From Apoda limacodes (taxonomy: Eukaryota > Arthropoda > Insecta > Lepidoptera > Limacodidae): 64,000 bases of DNA. Shown in pieces: positions 1 through 11,971 of this stretch; the stretch's first letter is position 1; every line of letters begins with the position of its first letter. The DNA lies in the NCBI GenBank assembly GCA_946406115.1, contig OX291560.1, positions 7,193,158 through 7,257,157 on the forward strand. The letters are read 5' to 3'. Made by a program: the position numbers and the translations under genes. The notes beneath the pieces are model-generated. The model worked only from the letters and a program-made list of their open reading frames with translations, was not told the DNA's origin and searched no databases.

Positions 1-846
1 ACAGCTTTCTTAGTTCCCCGGGGACACTTCCTGTACAATCGTATGCCTTTCGGGCGCAAAAATGTTCCTTCTACCTTCCAAAAACTAATGAATACCTGCT
101 TGGCAGGACTTCAGGGTGTGCGATGCTTAGTGTACCTTGATGACATAGTCGTATACTCATACGATCTGTCGTCACACATAGAAAACCTATCTACCATCTT
201 CGAAAAACTACGCAGTTTCAATCTAAAGTTGCAGCCTTTGTGAGTGTGAGTTCCTCCGTAAAGAAGTAGGCTGCCTTGGTTACATAATCAGTGGTGAAGG
301 AGTCAAACCCAATCCAGACAAAATAAAGGCAGTGGCTGACTTTCCAATTCCTAAGAACCCAAAAGACATCAAATCTTTTCTTGGCCTAATCTCCTATTTT
401 AGAAGATTCATACCGGAATTCGCCAAAATCTCCAAACCCTTGAGTTCCCTTCTCAGAAAGGACTGTACTTTTGACTGGAAAAATGAACAGCAACTATCCT
501 TTGAGACACTAATCTAATCACTGCACCGATTCTATCTTTCCCCGACTTTAGTCAACCTTTTGTCCTGACATGCGATGCCTCAAACTATGCTATTTCTGTT
601 ATCCTTCCCCAAGGTCCTATTGGCAATGACCGTCCCATTGCATTTGCTTCCCGCACCTTGAATAAGGCAGAGTGCAATTACAGTGTAACCGAAAAGGAAT
701 GCCTTGCTATCATATACGGTACAAAAATATTCCGCCCTTACCTCTATGGTAATCGCTTCACGATTGTCACAGATCAAAAACCACTGAAGTGGTTATTTAA
801 TTACAAATTACAAAAAATTATTGAAGCGCTCTGGCGGGTTCCTTGA
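1..846 (+). pseudogene. Ty3/Gypsy retrotransposon pol fragment (RT and RNase H)
   Basis: Reverse transcriptase and RNase H part of a Gypsy-type pol gene, cut off by the window start. Three pieces are visible. Positions 43-243 carry the RT palm with MPFG and the catalytic YLDDIVVYS. Positions 332-517 carry the thumb/connection segment (SFLGLISYFRRFIPEF). Positions 658-846 carry RNase H-like sequence (YSVTEKECLAI, then TDQKPLKWL). The pieces lie in different frames with stops between them, so the copy is dead. The order and motifs match the errantivirus at 21330-32523 closely enough to suggest a related subfamily. After about 846 coding similarity ends and no integrase or LTR is seen. Confidence 0.88.
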
Positions 847-1148
847 CGGAAAAAGACGGAAATTGACTGCTTCTACGTCTATAACAAGTACGCAGAACCC
901 GTTGGTCCCTGATAAACTTACAATGCTCCACTAACAATAAGTTTTGCAAAGAAGAAGGACCTACTAAACCTTCAAATTTTTTAATTCTTCATATAATTTA
1001 TTATGAATTCCTTTTTTTAAATTAAAATAAAATAACTCTTAAAATTAATGAAAACCAGAATACCAATAGCCAATACTAAGCAATAAAGTAGCTTCTTACA
1101 GTACAATATATATTCTATTAATATTAAAACTACAAATATACATTGTAA
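847..1148. other. AT-rich stretch, no gene seen
   Basis: Sequence between the Gypsy fragment and the LINE tail. It is AT-rich with stops in all frames and no recognisable motif. Confidence 0.5.
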
Positions 1149-1170
1149 TACATACATACATACATACATA
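1149..1170. repeat. (CATA)n microsatellite at a LINE 3' end
   Basis: About five CATA units lie exactly where the minus-strand LINE coding and 3' sequence end. A short tandem repeat tail is usual for RTE-type LINEs, so this is probably the 3' tail of the element at 1171-2468. Confidence 0.7.
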
Positions 1171-2468
1171 ACATCACGTCTGTTTCCCAGAGGGGTAGGC
1201 AGAGACCAAAGACTGCCACTTGCTACGATCCTGGCATACCTCCCTTGCCTCATCTATACGCATCAATATCTACATATACATACGTTTGCCGAGGTCTACC
1301 TCTACCGACCCTACCAATTGCTTCAGATTCATAAATCTGTTTCGTGCATCTATTTTCGTTCATTCTTTCAACATGTCCAAACCACCTTAACATACCTTTC
1401 TCAATCTTTGTCACCACACTTTCATTCACACCGCAACGCTCTCGTATCACACTATTTTTTATCCTGTCATTAAGAGTCAAACTATACATACTTCTCAATG
1501 CTTTCATCTCCACGGCATTAATTCTACTTTCGAGCTTATTTTGCCATACCCAACATTCACTTCCATAAATCAGTGTTGCAACCAACACACCCTCATGTAC
1601 AGCCATACGTGCCTTTTCCAACAATTTTTGACTCCTCATGAAGGTGTGCATTGCCCCATTTACCTGATTTCCCGCGTTTACTCTTCTTTCAATGTCACCT
1701 TCACATTTTCCGTCTCTAGTAAACAAAGATCCTAAGTATACGAATTCTGGCACTTGTTCTACTTTCTTCCCTTCTACCGTAATATTACATTCTGTTACAG
1801 TAACATTCCTTTCAAAAACCATAACTTTCGTTTTATTTACATTAACATTCATTCCATTCTTTTTAAATGACTTATACATAATCGTTACCATTTCCTGTAA
1901 CTCATCTGCTGCCAATTCAAGAATGACCTGATCATCGGCATAGAGGAAGCACTTGATTAGTTACTCATTCATTCTTATACCACATTCTATTTCAAATCTC
2001 CAAGATAGTTATCCATGAATAGATTGAACAACCAAGGTGACGCCACACATCCCTGTCTAACACCTTTTTCGATGTTAAACCACTTTGTATGGGTCCCATT
2101 TATCCTGACACAAGCACTAGAATCCCGGTAAAGAGTTTAGGTACCCCATAAATGGACAATGCTGACCACAACTCATTCCTCTTCAGTCTATCATAGGCTT
2201 TTTCCAGGTCCACGAAAGCGCAGTAGACTTTTTGGCTTTTTGCCAAACATTTTTCTACTACGTTTCGCAAGGCTTTGCACCAGTCTTGAGGCACATTACC
2301 GCTCCTCCAACAAAGGTTAAAAAGGCGGTTCAGCTGACTCACAACTACTCGGTGACCTGCTTTTAGCATCTCAGTATAAATCCTGTCATATCCAGCTGCC
2401 TTTCCTGATTTCATACCCTTCAATGCTTTCACAATCTCTTCTATGCTTATTGCCTCTTCATTCTTCAT
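1171..2468 (-). pseudogene. Non-LTR retrotransposon reverse transcriptase, probably RTE-like
   Basis: Minus-strand LINE pol remnant. The N-terminal RT part (2468-2100) contains GKAAGYDRI and FVDLEKAYDRL. The sequence jumps from the first palm block (PQDWCKA) directly to the next conserved block, so an internal deletion is likely. The segment near 1970-2060 reads GVRQGCVASPWLF, and FLYADDQVIL lies just before 1915. From 1915 to 1250 the thumb and C-terminal domain follow (YLGSLFTRDGKCE, then WFGHVERM). The C-terminal 'RWFGHVERM' block is one I associate with RTE-like LINEs common in moths. Stops near 1975 and the deletion make it non-functional. Clade assignment is from memory of motif style and less certain than the RT call. 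Confidence 0.85.
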
Positions 2469-3601
2469 ATTTTAATACTAATATATAAATACTAATTCCT
2501 AACTATACATATGTAGATACATATTATTATATCCATAAAAACAAATATACATACATTAATAACATACATATAATTACATACTACATAATACTATATAAAC
2601 TATATAATTTACATACATATTAATTATTTATCACAAAAAAAAATAATTGGACAAAAAAACATATATTTAGTTATTATCTACATATGTTAAAAGTAAATGT
2701 TTATTGTAAGTTAACAATGATCATTTGCTTGACAGCTTTAATATTATGATAGGTCTAAAAATATAACATACGTACATACATAAAAATATCTAATACGTTT
2801 TGTTTTGTTTGCCATTTTTTTAAAAGTGATGACTGTGTGTGTTTGTTTGTGCGTGTGTGTGTTAGCTTTTTTTGCCCATCGATATCTCAAGAACCAAAAG
2901 ACCAATTTGTCTCGTGACCATATCTATCGATACGCCACGTCATGACTTAGATTGAAAAAAAGTGTGAGCAACTCGGTCCGTATCGCTTAGAAAACTGATT
3001 TTTGAAAGACGCAATAATAATCTTCAAGTATAAATTCTGAAATATAAAAAAAAATATTCTCGAAAGTAGTTGCTCGTGCAGTACTGTTACGGAACTAATA
3101 TTTTCAGGTTCATTTTATTCAAATACGGAACACGTCAATCATGTACTAGTGCGGTTATTTTATTTTTGAAGAACATGAAAAATAAATTTGTGTAGATTAA
3201 GTATCGACTAGTAGTAAAAGACTAATCAAATCTGCTTTTTAACGAAATTTAAAAAAAGAAAAACCCTTAAAAAGAATTAAAAATTATAATTTTATTTAAA
3301 ATAATGTAGGTACATACCTATATTTAACTTTAATTTAAATTATGTACATACATACCACTCCTCAAGTTTCAATTTTATGTAAATTAAAGTCGTTCTACTG
3401 TTTATATAACTTGTTGGTGTTACGATTAAAAAATTAGTCATAAGTGGTTTGTACGTATTTCCAACAAAGAGTTTGATACCGTTAGCAAGTTTGTCAATTA
3501 AAATCGAAATATTGATGTGTTCACTAAAAAAACCTTTGCTATGTTACTCTTAAATAATGCACTTGTAAAACCACACCAACTATACCTTATCGAAATATGA
3601 G
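2469..3601. other. AT-rich intergenic sequence
   Basis: No coding signal. It contains many TACATA-type short motifs (2480-2780), a TG-rich tract near 2835-2865, and long A/T runs. It is probably decayed repeat sequence. Confidence 0.5.
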
Positions 3602-3636
3602 GAAGTGCTATCAAAACAAGATTTTGATAGCACTTC
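3602..3636. repeat. Perfect 15-bp hairpin
   Basis: gaagtgctatcaaaa at 3602-3616 is the exact reverse complement of ttttgatagcacttc at 3622-3636, with a 5-bp loop. It could be the end of a palindromic non-autonomous element; no target duplication was identified. Confidence 0.85.
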
Positions 3637-3639
3637 TCA

Positions 3640-3783
3640 CTTACTCACCGCCCGAACAATTAAAGCGGGGCACAGCGAGTACTTGCTCGAATGAGGGACT
3701 CCTGAACTGGGTGGACCTTACAGGAAACCGGGACCATAATAACACTTACATTGAGTAGTGTTGTGTTCCGGGCGGTGAGTAAG
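3640..3783. repeat. Inverted repeat with about 18-bp arms
   Basis: The arm at 3640-3657 (cttactcaccgcccgaac) is repeated inverted at 3765-3783 with one extra base. The arms enclose about 107 bp of GC-richer sequence. Directly beside the 3602-3636 hairpin, this suggests a fold-back or MITE-like insertion. Confidence 0.75.
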
Positions 3784-3796
3784 TTGCCAGAGCTAC

Positions 3797-4171
3797 TTGA
3801 GGATTCGCTGCGCAGACAGCGGAAGACCGACGGTGCTTGTTGCTGTCATTGCTTGGCGTAGACGCGGTGTGCTGGTATGGCGGTCAGGGAGACCTGATGA
3901 AACTATAAGAAATGTAAACATATTCAACGCATTCAAAAAGCGACTTGCTCAACATGTATTGGTTGACAGACACTATTATAAAACGCAAGCAAATCATCGA
4001 AATAGTAAATGCTTTGGACGGGTAATACTTTTGTGCATTCTGTTCTGTTTATTATTTTAAATATTGTTAACCTGACGAGAACGAGCAAAGTTATGTATTC
4101 ATTATGAACCATGATCTCATGAAAGTGACTTTTGTCTTATATGAGAATAAATGTCTTTAAACCTAAACCTA
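3797..4171 (+). mobile_element. Possible LINE 3' end with repeat tail
   Basis: An 87-codon open frame (3797-4060) contains FNAFKKRLAQHVL, which resembles the extreme C-terminus of jockey-superfamily LINE proteins. It is followed by AATAAA-like sequence and a tail of two CCTAAA units at about 4158-4170. No RT motif is left. The LINE reading rests on the C-terminal style plus tail and is tentative. Confidence 0.35.
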
Positions 4172-5339
4172 AATGCTAGAGCAGTATTTATCCTTGGCTT
4201 TGATCATTAGACCATAGTCCCTTCTGCATTTACCGACCAGAGCAGCGGGATATTTGTACTGTTGGACCCCCTCAAAATCTTACATTATCGATATTTTTGG
4301 TAGTAGGTAAAGTAAAAGTCCAGCATTGTTTAATCTCAGCTAACTCAGCTAAGATATTGTTTTTGACATACTAATACCGAATGTACAACACTTTTTTGTA
4401 CGCGGTACGTTCAGCAACTAATACCTAAACTGTATAAAAGAATTCTACCAAAAGTGAACTTACTTGATAACGTTTTCTGTTTGAATTGAAATTTGAATTT
4501 GAGTCGTTTACCTACTTTAGGTGTACCTAAGCTACGAGGTACAGTATACTGATTGTATATAAAAATTGAATAGTGTTTAAAGGCCATCGCAGACGGAGCT
4601 ATAACATATATTTTTATATTAAGGCATATTACGGTACTTATATTGAAAATATATACTCGTGTGTATATATATATATATATATATATATTCAAGTATATTA
4701 CGATTTATTTTGTCATATTATAATAAACTAGGGTAGCATTACCGGTTTTAGTTATTACCAGTTAACCGTGTGTTTTCACTGTCGGTAAATTACCGGTAAA
4801 TAAAATACAAAACCGGCATTTAAACGTGTAAATAAATAAATAATTTTAAACCAAAATGTTATTTCTTTTGCGCTATCAACACTACTCGCGAATATAATGT
4901 AATCTATTAAAGATTAGATCACATGAAATTTGACATTTATGACGAAATCATTTTAGTATAATTTTAATATTAATGTTTTAATTTTATTTTAGTGTGATTT
5001 TGGTACATTTAATTTATATTTGAATTTTTCAGTATTTTGCTTGTGTACTTAAGTATACTTAACCTTACCCTTTCAATAATGAACTTTTGAGGTGATACTA
5101 TTTTATTACTATATACAGCTTTGGGCTGCAATTATTAATACAAAGATTTTAGAACAATGTACTAAGGCATATTGTACATACACCCATATTAAAAACGAAC
5201 TTAAAAATGGAATTTGTAGACAAAGTTATTAAAAAATATACAGCAGCTCACCGACACTTTACTTTACCATTTACCATCATGCAAACTTTGGGCAATCTAG
5301 CTCCTCGACATTACAAATATATTATTGTGAAGATTAACT
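4172..5339. other. AT-rich intergenic sequence with (TA)n
   Basis: No gene seen. It holds a (TA)13 tract at about 4664-4689. Open frames across the tract are low-complexity and not credible. Confidence 0.55.
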
Positions 5340-5960
5340 AAGGGTGGTTTGCACCCCTTGAGCTCATCCGGGGAAACAGCGCCTCAAAGTGGAAGGATTA
5401 CAACTGGGGTCCTTTCGCGAGGTATGGACAGTGGCTCTCCCTCCTCTTTACCTCACTCATCCACCTCTTTACCTCGCTCTTCTCCTCGTGCGCGGCCTGC
5501 CTCGAGTGGGGGTTGTCTGCTTTTGCCCCCTTCTACGTTACCTTCGGGTAACCCCCCCTCCACCCCCCTCCCCTCCTAGTATGTGAAAAGTAAGTTTTGC
5601 GCCCCTCCCTGACTCTCAAGAGTATCGTTTGGGCAGGGAGCGCTTACTGGTTATAGGAGGTATTCGCCACCTGTTGCAGAGTACTCGAGTTTGGGGTATT
5701 TGCCTTAATTAAATAGGTCGAGACCCCTTCAGGCCCCTTATCGGCCCCCTACTTTGGCGCTTATAAAGCGTCCCCCGTCTGTTGCCAGTTGGAAGCTGAT
5801 ACCACGGTGGGATCTTCCGCTGCCACAATTAGGTTCACTGCCCACTAATCCATCACAGCGATGACTAGCTGTGGCAAGAACAGCTTCCTCCTTCGGTACT
5901 AAATTAGCACCACTGACAGCTGTGCTCCCTACTGCACAGTAAGCACTAAAGTAAATCCCA
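5340..5960. other. GC-rich island of unknown nature
   Basis: This block is much richer in G and C than its flanks, with C-runs near 5545-5575. Two overlapping plus-strand open frames (5349-5586) are proline/serine-rich and look like composition artefacts. It could be an inserted element 5' region or a decayed SINE/LINE. No motif identifies it. Confidence 0.5.
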
Positions 5961-7656
5961 GCTACTTTTTCTTAAAAATTATAATAAGCAGATTTTTCTT
6001 AACCGCAGCATTGTATTTCCGAATTAATGGTGATCCACGGCAACTGAAGATTTTTATATAAATTGATAACTTGGAGAGTTATACAATACTTTTCACAAAA
6101 AAATTACGAAATTTTAGTAAACACCGCTAATTTACTTCTATTTTAGATATATTTTCGATAATCTGTTTGATTTGACGTTATAAAATAATAGTTACCTAGC
6201 CCCCTTTTAAATATCGTTGCGTGTTTCCTAAGAAAGTACATTAACTATCGTACATAATATGAAAAATTAACAAAGCCATTTCTTTGCGCTATTTGCGCAA
6301 CTATCATCTGCCCATTTGTGGCATTTAACATTGTCAGTATTTTTATTCTGAGTAGTGGCAACCTTAGTACCTTTTTCTATGGCCAATCAGGCAACAGCGG
6401 CCATATTTTTGTCAGTCCGATTTAAACTTTATTTTAAGTGCAGGGTTTTCGTGGAGTGCGTTTTTTGGGATTTCAAAGTAAGTTTTAAATTAATATCTGT
6501 TATTGTTATTGCGCACTAATAAGTAAGGTCTATAATATTTCATGGTTAAATTAACTTATACAAAGAGCCTATTTATCGAGTTTTCATAGATTTTCTTTGC
6601 GTTTCAATTGCGCAAAAATTACGTTATCCGAGACTAGTGGTGTAGAATTTGTGTGACTTTTTATTGCGCTACCGAAAAAAGGTGCATGCACTCATTGGTT
6701 TGCGGTTTCTGGGTGTAATTTTTTTATGTAAGGTCAACCAAGTGGACCACCATGAAACTATTTAAAAGTAAAGTTGACAATCAAATCCTATAGGATAGGA
6801 GTTTTTTTCTTACTGTCCTCCAGTTTGTACACTATTAGACCAATAGACATCACTCATGGCAGCTGGCGATTTATAGAAGAAATGACTGGATTCCACAAAG
6901 GTAAAAGCTTAAAAAATTACCGTCTTCCCGGTTGAATGTTTGATGGTTCTTAGGCTACAGGATAAAAAACAGGCAACCCAGATGAAAAGGAAGCAACCTA
7001 CGTGGAATGCAGTCATTTTATTATGTTAGAGATTAGAGATATAAAAAAAAACTAAAAAGAACGAATCCTAAAATATATACATAGACATGAAAAAGAAAAA
7101 TAAATTAAGAGCCATCAAAGCTTACCAAAATAAAATAAAACATCTTTAACTGACGCCCAAAAAGAAGAGCACAGAGTAAAATTATTACAAAAAAAAACAG
7201 TATTCAGCAAACTGACCACATGATCCAATCTATATTCCGTGAACAATCTCCCAATACACAGGATCATAAATAAAACTGTTCAAATGGAAACAACCAGGGC
7301 ACTCAAAACATTGTGGTTGCACAAGTTCTAGACAGACCTGATACGGAATGTAGAAGCAACATGTATTTGAATAGGACTGCGGTTAGAAATATTCAGAGAA
7401 ATATAGAGACAAAAATGCGACGTGAAATCAATCAACTTAGTGAACACGTTCTAAAATTAATAAGAGGTTATAAAATCTATTAAAAGAGAAATGCGTAAAT
7501 TAAAGAGTGAATACCGAGATTGAGCTAAAAAAAGTTTAGGAGAAGGAAAACCATGCTATCGGAATAGAATCTGAAAACAATCCTTATAAAAGACCAGAAA
7601 ACTTTGTTAATGAACACTTTACTAAAGTTGTAACACCGGTAAAAGAAACAATTAAA
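5961..7656. other. Intergenic sequence, possible 5' part of the following pseudogene
   Basis: Mostly AT-rich with no firm gene. From about 7140 lysine/glutamine-rich, frame-broken sequence leads into the pseudogene starting at 7657 and may be its degraded N-terminal region. Confidence 0.4.
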
Positions 7657-8400
7657 ATGAAGATTTTGGAATACAATGTTCTAACCGACTCTATTAAATC
7701 AAAATTTAAAACCAGTCCAAACCAAGATAAAAATACGTTGAAAGATGTTGTGGATAACCAGATGGTAAAAAAATATAATTTGAAAACATGCCTTGGTCTC
7801 AAAAACAGTTTCAAAATACACACACAAACAAAGACTAAAACCCATAATCTAATAGAGACAATAAGAAGATTTTACGAAAGAGATGACCTGAGCCGTGCAA
7901 GTGCAGGTAAGAAGGAATGCCGGACGTACAAAAAATGTAAAATGCAAGTACGATACCTACTAGATAAATTAGAAACCTTGCATGAAAAATATGTTTCTGA
8001 AGTTGGTTAAATAAGTTTAAGCACCTTTAAAAAGTATCGACCGTTTTACGTTATTTCTCCAGATTTAAAATATTTAGAAACGTGTAAATCAAAAAGTGTT
8101 TGAAGTAGTTTATTGTAAATACTTTAAAATCGGCGGGCATCCTTGAATCACATGAGTTTAACGCAATTTTGGCCAATCTCGTCTGCGACCCTGATTTTAG
8201 ACGATGCATGTACTCCATATTTTCTCCGATGGGCCCACGAGTCAGAACCACCAAAAAAAATTATTTTTAATGACCCGCAATATCTACGAATATGGATTTA
8301 AAATATTTACTTGGTCTTACTATAAGGAATCCCACGAAAGAGGTGGAGCAGATGGCGTTGGGAGTACTATTAAAAGAATTCTAAGTTTCGCATGGGACTG
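7657..8400 (+). pseudogene. Degraded gene of an uncharacterised 'SDG..Q' protein family
   Basis: A 117-codon frame (7657-8010) contains FYERDDLSRASAGKKE. After one stop the same frame resumes with STFKKYRPFYVISPDL (8014-8070). A second frame (8204-8400) contains HIFSDGPTSQ, MTRNIYEYGFKIFTW and SHERGGADGVGSTIKR. I recall this block order from large, poorly characterised arthropod and cnidarian proteins (possibly those labelled DUF7869), in which the SDG..Q motif and the GxADGVG block are conserved. Those genes are often multicopy, so a transposon origin is plausible but is inference. Here stops and frameshifts make it a pseudogene. A distant relative may lie at 34470-35330. Confidence 0.6.
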
Positions 8401-8742
8401 ATATACCTGATGCACAAACTCACAAACTGCAGTCAATATTCTGCAGGAAACGGAAACATCTATTAAAATATTTTTCATAAGATCAGAAAGCATCTAAACA
8501 TTAGATACAAGTATTATAAGCAAATTGACCCCTATTCCAAATACATTAAAATTCACCAAATTGTAAGTTGTGCTAAACTCATACTTAAATACCGCAACCT
8601 CTTTGCAAATTCTCTGTGAAAATTCCCCCCCCCCCCATTATTACAATATATTAATAAGACATTAGAATATTCTTGGCAACTTCGCAGCCTCTACACTATC
8701 ATTTAATAAATCTATATAAATATTGATGTCGATAATAATATT
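8401..8742. other. Intergenic with poly-C tract
   Basis: No gene seen. A 12-base C run lies at 8625-8636 in an otherwise AT-rich stretch. Confidence 0.6.
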
Positions 8743-9070
8743 TGTTTAGTAAAGATTTATTAAGTTGGACCGCGGCGCGTGACAAGGTTAATAGGATTGT
8801 CGCTACTCTGGGTGGACCGGCATCTCAGTCAGTCACATACATAGACATAGGATTTTTTCACCACATATAATCCTTTGACAGGTCGTGGCGTATGTACATT
8901 GTTTTGATTGTATTAATTTTATACATAGTGAATAAGTACGTCACAGAGAGAAACACAAACATACAAAAACAGAAACCCATTACACAACATAAAATCTGAC
9001 GCCAAAATTTGGGTAAGTCCATTCAATTTTATTAAGGCCTACGTTGGCCCAATTTTTACGATCCAGTTTT
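8743..9070 (+). repeat. BEL/Pao left (5') LTR, shared part
   Basis: This segment aligns with 14171-14485 with small indels and substitutions. It starts TGTTTAGTAAAG and shared sequence runs to 'tttttacgatccag'. The true LTR may extend further, because the right copy appears cut off where the similarity stops. The following 9071-9527 is leader sequence with no gene seen. Confidence 0.8.
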
Positions 9071-9527
9071 TTGGTAGCTTAGAGCCTGGTTCGGACCAGA
9101 TTTATAGGTATTTGGGTAGTTTCACAAATCATTTGGGATTTACTGGTAGTCAGGTAATTACATATTACAAATCGTGACGTTGGGTCGCGTCGTTGATAGG
9201 CATGGTCAACTGGTCTTATCGCATTGCTAGTCGGACATTCGCAGTGTAGCTAATTAGGTACCCACTTTTTTGTTGTTGTTGCGGTTCAAATAGATTGAGA
9301 TAAATAGGTTTCAAATATTGTTCTTTTATGACGGATTGTAAGTAAACCTATTTATTTGTGTAATTGTGTAGTCAGGGTTTTGTACATTGTAGTTGGGTTT
9401 TTTTGGGGTTTATATAGTAACTTGGTTGCTGTAACAAACTGTATATATAACAAACAGAGTCGTTTGTTTGTGTGTCTGATTTAGTTTTTGGATTGTTTTT
9501 TTTGTGTGGGAATTTAATTATATAACA

Positions 9528-9946
9528 TGACGTCATCAATTAAGGATTTTTATCGTTAACGGATGACAAAACTATCCTAAAGGTGGCAAATTCTGACTAT
9601 GACTTTTGTATGTCAGTAGTGGACGAGGTTAGGGAGGCTGTGTCGACATTGGAGACTAGCCCGCAGCTGGCAAGTAGGAAGGTTTCGGAACAAAAATGCA
9701 ACAAACGGTTGCCAACTTATATATTATATATATTCCTCATTTTAGCGGATCATTGGATGAGTGGACTAATTTTATCACACTTTTTGATAGCATTGTGCAC
9801 CGACGGACCGACTTATCTGACTCACAAAAATTAAGTTACCTGTTGACGTCTATCAGGGATGAGCCCCTCTGTTTGATAAATCATTAATCAAGGACTGTCG
9901 ACAGCCGCGACCTTGTCTTAAGTGTGGTGGGGGTCACCACCCGGAC
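9528..9946 (+). pseudogene. BEL/Pao gag remnant
   Basis: A gag-like start (MTSSIKDF) lies at 9528, followed by frame-broken sequence. SGSLDEWTNFITLFDSIVH (within 9740-9800) is the typical BEL/Pao gag block (DUF1759-like), and RTDLSDSQKLSYLL follows it. At 9914-9946 CLKCGGGHHPD is the start of a zinc knuckle (C-x2-C-x3/4-H) whose last cysteine is lost at a stop. Most of the middle of gag is missing. The protein would have formed the particle core and bound RNA. Confidence 0.8.
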
Positions 9947-9952
9947 TAATAT

Positions 9953-10990
9953 ATGCCCTTCCGAGAGGATGGTCCTCGGATGACTCATGGGGGTGTGTCT
10001 ACGGCTCGCAAGGGCGGGGGTTCGTCGCCGCCGAATCAAACCCAATCGCCCCCGTCCCCAGTGCGACATCGACCTTCTCCTTCCCGCATACCGCGGGCGA
10101 GCCCATGGGATGGTCGTCAGTCACCACCCTCACGTGCCCCTTCCGCTCAGGTAGGTATTGCGGAACGGGAACATTACGCGGAGTATGAGCTTCTGCCCCT
10201 CCCTATCGCGGAGCGTCCTCGCGTTAGCCGCGAGTTGAGGGCGGGATCGAGTGGTTATCGCGCGCCGCCGATGGCACGTGCGTCTCGGCAGCCACTTATG
10301 TCCGCGTGGGACTCGTATGCTTATACGGGTTCAAGCGTGGGGCATTATGAGCCACAAGAGCCCCGGGGCCAAGTACGGCGCTCGGGTCGGGCCAACGCCC
10401 GTTGACTCGTGGCAGCCGCTTCACCAGTCTCTCCACCACCTGTCACAACAGTTTTGCCCACCGCGCAGGTTCTAGTTCATTCACCGCGCGGACCTGGTGT
10501 AGTTGTGCGCGCCATTTTGGACTCAGGCGCTCAGGGGTGTCTAATGTCGCTTTGGCTGGTAAAGCGTTTCCGCTTACGGGTAAGTTCGCGGAGACATGGG
10601 ATTTCTCGAGAAGGGGGTCTACGGGTGGACAACGTCGTGGTTACAGTCTCGTTTTCCTTTTCCTCCTTGCTCCATCCTAGCATGCAGTATCATCTAGGAG
10701 CTGTTGGCCTGAGGAATATTTTAGGTCATCACCCTCAGGTGCCCCTGCCGACTGACGTGCTGGATCTTTCGCCTGGTCTGCAGTTGGCCGATGAAAGGTC
10801 CCACCTACCTGGTCCTGTAGAGCTTCTGCTTGGCGCTGATGTCCTTAGATTGCTCGGATTGGACAAGGCCATGTTACTTCAGCCAGGTGAGTTGGTCGCT
10901 GTTCCGACTGATCTCGGATCTGTTATTATGGGCCCAGATTCGTCGGTGCAAGTGGGACTCTCACTCGCTGACTCCCTTCAGCGTTTTTGA
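9953..10990 (+). pseudogene. BEL/Pao gag C-terminal linker and aspartic protease
   Basis: The frame 9953-10405 is arginine/proline/serine-rich, fitting a gag-protease linker. The frame 10409-10990 holds the retropepsin: ILDSGAQGCLMS carries the catalytic Asp-Ser-Gly, and PVELLLGADVL fits the second conserved block near the end. In the intact family this protease matures the gag-pol polyprotein. The GC content is clearly higher than in flanking DNA, as expected for a relatively recent element. Confidence 0.85.
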
Positions 10991-11169
10991 GAAATTGAAG
11001 AGCCCCCCTGGCGTCACAGACTCGACCAGTCGATGACGAGTGCGAGTCATATTTTCTCGCCAATACGGGTCGTCTAAATTCTGGCCGGTTTTTCACTCGA
11101 CTGCCTTTATTATCCTCTCGTCCGCGCCTGGGTGACTCCTGGAAAATAGCCGAAAAAAGGTTATTATCC

Positions 11170-11971
11170 ATGGAGCGCCGGATGCGTCGTGATATAGAAT
11201 CCCGCACAAAATGCTTGGATTTTATGCGCGAATACGAATCTCTAGGTCAAATGTCGGTTTCGCAGTTCGAGTTGGAAGGCAACGAACATAATTTTGTTCC
11301 ATATCACGCCGTTTTTAAAAATGGTAAGATACGAGTGGTGTTCGATGGTTCGGCGCCTACATCTTCGGGTGTATCCTTGAACGACTGCCTGATGTCGGGA
11401 CCTAAGCTTCAGGAAGACATCTCGGACATCTTGACTGGTTTTCGTCGCTTCAGCTCGGTTTCAGCTCATTTTGTGGAGAGAGGATCCGGCCTCTCCGTTG
11501 GTTGTTTATGAGCTGAACACCAATACCTACGGGCTAAAGTCGAGCCTGTTTATAGCAATTCGCTCGTTGCTACACTTGGCTGATCGTGAGCGTCTGAATT
11601 TCCCAAGCGCAGCTGCTGTCTTCTCTTCTGACGCTTACGTAGACGATATTTGTACAGGTGCTTCGTCTGTGGAGGAGGCGTTAGTCCTAAGAGATGAGCT
11701 AATCGGCTTGTTAAGGGCAGGTGGTTACGAACTGAGGAAATGGATTTCCAATTTACCTGCCGTCGTGAAAGACTTACCGTCAGAACATCAGCAGGAGCCC
11801 CATCTCTTCCAGAATCCTGAGAATTCTGACTCCATCGCGGTCCTCGGAGTTCAATATCGGCCAGTTCAGGATATCTTCACCTACTCGGTTGAACCGTCAG
11901 ACACAATAAAGAGGTGGACTAAAAGGATGGTTCTGTCTACAGTAGCGCGTGTCTTTGAGTGGCTCCTGTAG
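11170..11971 (+). pseudogene. BEL/Pao reverse transcriptase, internally deleted
   Basis: The fingers/palm part (11170-11460) includes YHAVFKNGKIRVVFDGSAPT and LNDCLMSGPKLQEDI. The sequence then jumps near 11480 from the start of the domain to YGLKSSLFIAIRSLLHL, losing the segment with the first catalytic aspartate. The second half (11471-11971) keeps AYVDDICTG with the YVDD catalytic motif and LRKWISN. Without the missing palm block it cannot polymerise. Confidence 0.9.

Noticed and set aside
4411..4692. Minus-strand frame starting in a (TA)n tract
   Set aside because: Start lies in a microsatellite and the rest is low-complexity.
5349..5586. Two overlapping proline/serine-rich frames
   Set aside because: Composition artefact of a GC-rich island; no motif.
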